Shown piece after piece: positions 63,086 through 64,000 of a stretch of 64,000 bases of DNA (its first letter is position 1; the number at the start of each line of letters is the position of its first letter). Source of the stretch: Cellulophaga lytica DSM 7489. Its GTDB lineage: Bacteria > Bacteroidota > Bacteroidia > Flavobacteriales > Flavobacteriaceae. Location: positions 2,712,501-2,776,500 of the forward strand of contig NC_015167.1 in the NCBI RefSeq assembly GCF_000190595.1, in the 5' to 3' direction. The notes below the pieces were generated by a model that saw only the letters and a program-made list of their open reading frames with translations, was not told where the DNA came from and did not search any database. The translations under genes were made by a program, and so were the position numbers.

Positions 63086-64000
63086 TTATATGGATAGTAT
63101 GTGTTCTATTAAGTTAGTTTCTCTAGAAAGGTTCATTTTTTTTCTAAGTCTAGATCTTCTTACCTCTACACTTTTTACAGAAATGTTTAATAATGGTGCA
63201 ATTTCTTTAGAAGAAAGGTTAAGTCTTAGATAGGCACAAAACTTTAAATCATTTGCAGATAAATCTGGATGAAGCTCTTTAGCTCTAGTTAAAAATTCTT
63301 TGTCTGCGTTATTAAATGCTTCCATAAAAAACTTTCTGTCCTTAACATTATTTAAGTTTTTATCTATAAGTTTAAAAACAGGGTGTTTAGTGTTAGTAAT
63401 ACCAGTATCTTTTTTAAGTTCTTTTTTTATTCTTCTTAACACCTCATTACGTTTTACTATACTCATAGTAGAGATGGCTAGTTCTCTGTTTTTACTTTCT
63501 ATTTCTTGATTTAGCTTCTCATTTTTTAAACGAATAACTTCTTGTTCATTTTTAAACTCTAAAAGTTGCATTTTTTGCTTATTTTCTAATAAAGTTTTTT
63601 GGTGCTTTTTATAATAGTACCTTTTGTAAAATTTATGAGTTAAAAAAATAAGAAATAGCCCTAACAAAACATAACTAACTATTGCTATTGCTGACAAGTA
63701 AAAAGGCCTTTGTATGGTAAAAGTGTACGTGGCAATATTAGTAGATATTTTATTGCCTATTTTAGACCTAACTTTAAATACATAGTCTCCGTATGATAAC
63801 TTATCGTAAGACGTATAAGAGTTTTGTGACCAACTAGACCAATCAGAATCAAAATTCTCTAGTTGATATTGGTAGTATGTATTTTCATACTTATTATAAT
63901 TAGGAGTAGTATAACTAAAAAATACAGAAGATTGTTTAAATTTAAAATCTCCTTTATTGTAAATGTTTACATCACTATAATTTGTCTCCTTTTCCTTAAC
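63086..64000 (-). CDS. Two-component-regulator-propeller type protein with LuxR-like HTH (partial)
   Basis: The frame stays open to the window edge, so the gene continues upstream; 304 codons are visible. The visible part starts in a Y_Y_Y (triple-tyrosine) Ig-like domain (YYQYQLENFDSDWSSW, YGDYVFKVRSKIGNK). One transmembrane helix (AIAIVSYVLLGLFLIFLTHKF), a basic coiled coil (about 50 residues, LENKQKMQLLEFKNEQEVIRLKNEKL) and a C-terminal LuxR-type helix-turn-helix (DLKFCAYLRLNLSSKEIAPLLNISVKSVEVRRSRLRKKM) follow. Such one-protein sensors, with periplasmic beta-propellers, regulate neighbouring susCD loci in Bacteroidota. An internal ATG at 63697 is not the real start. It probably senses the glycan of the adjacent locus. 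Confidence 0.9.
   Translation of the reverse strand, partial: VKEKETNYSDVNIYNKGDFKFKQSSVFFSYTTPNYNKYENTYYQYQLENFDSDWSSWSQNSYTSYDKLSYGDYVFKVRSKIGNKISTNIATYTFTIQRPFYLSAIAIVSYVLLGLFLIFLTHKFYKRYYYKKHQKTLLENKQKMQLLEFKNEQEVIRLKNEKLNQEIESKNRELAISTMSIVKRNEVLRRIKKELKKDTGITNTKHPVFKLIDKNLNNVKDRKFFMEAFNNADKEFLTRAKELHPDLSANDLKFCAYLRLNLSSKEIAPLLNISVKSVEVRRSRLRKKMNLSRETNLIEHILSI

Overview
The window looks like chromosome of an AT-rich, probably marine, member of the Flavobacteriaceae (Bacteroidota). Signs are SusC/SusD pairs, type IX secretion (T9SS) C-terminal domains, a PorP/SprF-like protein beside a giant surface repeat protein, A-rich start regions without a Shine-Dalgarno sequence, and promoters of the Bacteroidota form TTTG-N19..22-TAnnTTTG. 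No rRNA, tRNA, CRISPR array, insertion sequence or phage gene was seen. No species can be named from this sequence alone.

Layout. (1) 1-22.6 kb is mostly core metabolism: a DUF349 protein, thrA-thrB behind an apparent Thr/Ile-rich leader peptide, bifunctional NAD(P)HX repair enzyme, clpC, gyrA with a TPR protein, a thiolase with an NlpC/P60-like protein that lacks its catalytic Cys, a PgpH-type HD phosphohydrolase, and a three-gene biotin-dependent acyl-CoA carboxylase operon. (2) 22.6-43 kb is a starch/maltodextrin utilisation locus. A leftward operon carries two lipoprotein GH13 enzymes, an esterase-like lipoprotein, GH65 phosphorylase, beta-phosphoglucomutase, an MFS sugar transporter and a LacI regulator. 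A rightward operon carries SusC, SusD, a SusE/F-like binding protein with three tandem domains, a T9SS-secreted GH13 amylase and a small FN3-like lipoprotein. The LacI-type palindrome 32715-32726 lies at the predicted susC promoter. (3) 43-54.3 kb is a leftward OmpA/PD40 protein, PorP/SprF and 2784-aa repeat adhesin cluster. (4) 54.3-64 kb holds a class V aminotransferase behind a terminator-like attenuator candidate, then a second polysaccharide locus: regulator (cut by the window end), SusC, SusD and an unusual GDPD-GH16 fusion lipoprotein.

How the genes work together. In the starch locus the T9SS amylase would cut polymer outside the cell. SusCDE would bind and import oligosaccharides, the periplasmic GH13 lipoproteins would shorten them, and the MFS protein would carry maltose or short dextrins inward. 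GH65 plus beta-phosphoglucomutase would then convert maltose phosphorolytically to glucose and glucose-6-phosphate. The second locus should act on a beta-glucan-type polymer, possibly one carrying glycerophosphate groups.

The strongest candidates for new biology are the thr leader ORF (5779-5856), the GDPD-GH16 fusion, the Cys-Cys mini-ORF overlapping a terminator at 54757-54805, the Cys-to-Ser NlpC/P60 protein, and a recently duplicated block inside the adhesin. All functional statements rest on reading motifs by eye; no database search was run.
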